Under the pieces are notes generated by a model that did not search any database, was not told the origin of the DNA, and was given only the letters and a program-made list of their open reading frames with translations. Below are positions 13,693-15,174 of a stretch of 15,174 nt of DNA, one piece after another (positions within the stretch are counted from its first letter, which is position 1; the number at the start of each line of letters is the position of its first letter). Position numbers and translations under genes: made by a program. Origin of the DNA: Flavobacterium sp. (GTDB taxonomy: Bacteria; Bacteroidota; Bacteroidia; Flavobacteriales; Flavobacteriaceae). The stretch lies in the NCBI GenBank assembly GCA_024642295.1, contig JAHEBK010000005.1:1-15174 (forward strand). The letters are read 5' to 3'.

Positions 13693-15174
13693 CTATTTCA
13701 TAAAAAGTTTACTCACTCCTTGAACTTTCACAGCATAAATTCCTTTAGGAAAAATGCTAATATCTAATTTATACTCAGCGGCATCAACTACTTTATTCAG
13801 CATCATTTTACCTTGCATATCTACAATTTCAACAAGACCTAGAATTTCATTTTTAAAAGAAATATTTATATAATCCCCCTGAACAGGAATAGGATAAACT
13901 AACAATTTTTGGGAATCCACCCTATTTTTAGAAACACCTAAAATTGAACTAGATCCAAAGCCTACTTTTACACCTACATCAGCTGTTGTATAGGGAATAC
14001 GAATTCCTCCCGAACCAAATTCTTCAGCACCTACATCAAAACTAGCAGCCCTAACTCCTCCAGTAATATCATTCATCAAAAAAGAATAACTACCTAACCC
14101 TGCATTAATAGCAGCACTACTACTTACTATTCTAAAGAAATCAGTACTGGTTGTAGCAATCAACCCTGAACTTACACTGGTATTACCATTAGTACTAGAA
14201 ATATCCCAACTTCCACCTTGTCTTATATTTCCCTGATATAATGAGGTCCCTATGGGTGCTGTTACTTGTTGTATAGCCTTAGTCGTTGCATTGGCAATAA
14301 GATTATTACCCACTATTAAATTCTCGGGTGCTAATGTCAAATCACCTCCAATATTAGTTCCTATTCGTAATCCGTAATCACAATTCACAAAGGTGTTATT
14401 GATAATTGTTGTATTCTTTACTTGGTAATACCCATTTAAAGCCGAACTAACTCTCCCATTTGACACATTGATTCCCCCCGTACCATTAGAGGTCGATCCA
14501 TCCAGTTTTTTTGAATTAACACCTTCAATATAATTATTAAAAATTTTGTGATTCTCTCCAATCACACGGATACCACCAGAAAAAAGATTGTTATTCGCAA
14601 TAAAAAAATTACCATAAACTTCACAACTATTCCCATGTCTTAATGTCAAACAGCCTTGATAATCTCTAAAAGTATTGTTGTAGTATTTGTTATTACAGCT
14701 CTTATTCGAAATCACTTCAATTTCCCCACTAAAATCATTGAAGAAGTTCTCATACACTTCTGTAAAAGAATCAAACAATGAGGTGGCACTATTTCCGATT
14801 CGAATAGCATCTTGATCATTTAATGCATTTACCTCACCAACTGGGCTTCTGCTTGCAAAATAGTTATGATGAATTTTAGAATAATCGGGTTCTGAAGAAT
14901 CTCTATTATCATTGATAATACTTCCCACACCATTCTTCCCTATGAAGGAACAATAACTTATTTCGTTATTTTGTCCATTTAATAGAACCCATTTAAAAGT
15001 TGAAGTTTCTTGAGCTGAAGTCCCATTATAGGAATCTATTTTAATATTAGTGAGTTTGCAATTATCACAATTTGTAGAACTTGCTTTAAATTCAACTACT
15101 GGATTGCTTATATTCAAGCCAGAAGGATTTCTAAAAATTACACCTTCAAAATTAATATAAGCACCACCCATTTT
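13693..15174 (-). CDS. PL6-family polysaccharide lyase with T9SS tail (5' end cut off)
   Basis: The last 493 or so codons of a parallel beta-helix lyase of the alginate lyase/chondroitinase B family. The reading frame stays open to the window edge, so the signal peptide and true start are outside; a Met at 15171 is internal. Counting from that Met, the chondroitinase B catalytic pair is matched by K157 and R178 (spacing 21, as for Lys250/Arg271), within SNKSCNN and LTLRHGN. E150 and E152 match the calcium ligands Glu243/Glu245. Many N-rich beta-helix turns precede and follow. A DVGAEEFG motif lies at 379-386. Residues from about 423 form a T9SS type A sorting domain (VYPIPVQGD to KLFMK), so the enzyme is exported to the surface or medium. 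Alginate is the likelier substrate for a flavobacterium, but this is inference. Confidence 0.88.
   Translation of the reverse strand, partial: KMGGAYINFEGVIFRNPSGLNISNPVVEFKASSTNCDNCKLTNIKIDSYNGTSAQETSTFKWVLLNGQNNEISYCSFIGKNGVGSIINDNRDSSEPDYSKIHHNYFASRSPVGEVNALNDQDAIRIGNSATSLFDSFTEVYENFFNDFSGEIEVISNKSCNNKYYNNTFRDYQGCLTLRHGNSCEVYGNFFIANNNLFSGGIRVIGENHKIFNNYIEGVNSKKLDGSTSNGTGGINVSNGRVSSALNGYYQVKNTTIINNTFVNCDYGLRIGTNIGGDLTLAPENLIVGNNLIANATTKAIQQVTAPIGTSLYQGNIRQGGSWDISSTNGNTSVSSGLIATTSTDFFRIVSSSAAINAGLGSYSFLMNDITGGVRAASFDVGAEEFGSGGIRIPYTTADVGVKVGFGSSSILGVSKNRVDSQKLLVYPIPVQGDYINISFKNEILGLVEIVDMQGKMMLNKVVDAAEYKLDISIFPKGIYAVKVQGVSKLFMK

Noticed and set aside
1..15174. CRISPR array, tRNA, insertion sequence, prophage or defence island
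   Set aside because: No regularly spaced repeats, cloverleaf sequences, transposase, integrase or known defence-gene motifs were seen on either strand.

Overview
This is a low-GC, gene-dense window from a member of the phylum Bacteroidota, most likely Flavobacterium or a close relative. The evidence is a Bacteroidota-type -7 element (TAnnTTTG) ahead of several genes, a type IX secretion (T9SS) C-terminal sorting domain on an extracellular polysaccharide lyase, an IPExxxVDY-family protein (a Bacteroidota-associated family) between rnc and pyk, and weak or absent Shine-Dalgarno sequences. I see no tRNA, rRNA, CRISPR array, insertion sequence or prophage gene. Almost everything here is chromosomal core.

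Layout, left to right. (1) 1-962: a minus-strand LytTR response regulator whose receiver domain has Glu where the phosphoacceptor Asp is expected; an exact 11-bp direct repeat with a 21-bp pitch lies just past its stop codon. (2) 963-1328: intergenic, with a strong terminator for the next gene. (3) 1329-4396: glycyl-tRNA synthetase (minus) divergent from a ComF-type phosphoribosyltransferase (plus), then Mn-type superoxide dismutase (plus). (4) 4397-4887: a 491-nt non-coding stretch with three hairpins and a degenerate GCAGATTT repeat. (5) 4888-8986: a minus-strand group transcribed in the order purN, rnhA, PfkB-family kinase, purF. The kinase has its own promoter and terminator, so this is not one uninterrupted operon. 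(6) 9164-13618: a plus-strand group acpP, fabF, rnc, IPExxxVDY gene, pyk, divergent from purN. (7) 13693-15174: a minus-strand PL6-family (alginate lyase/chondroitinase B) gene with a T9SS tail, cut by the right edge and convergent with pyk.

How the genes relate. purN and purF are two purine-synthesis steps, and ComF and PurF share the PRPP-binding fold. acpP and fabF are the carrier and a condensing enzyme of fatty-acid synthesis. Pyruvate kinase ends glycolysis. The PL6 lyase would attack a uronate polysaccharide outside the cell, and pyruvate is one end product when alginate monomers are catabolised.

I do not see an obvious new multi-gene system. The most unusual signals are regulatory or enzymatic details: a textbook intrinsic terminator (10-bp stem plus U8) inside the start of the rnc reading frame; two hairpins between acpP and fabF; a receiver domain with Asp replaced by Glu; a PurF with a short propeptide but without the CxxC usually seen in Fe-S PurF enzymes; and a 7-bp inverted repeat lying over the -33 element of the kinase promoter.
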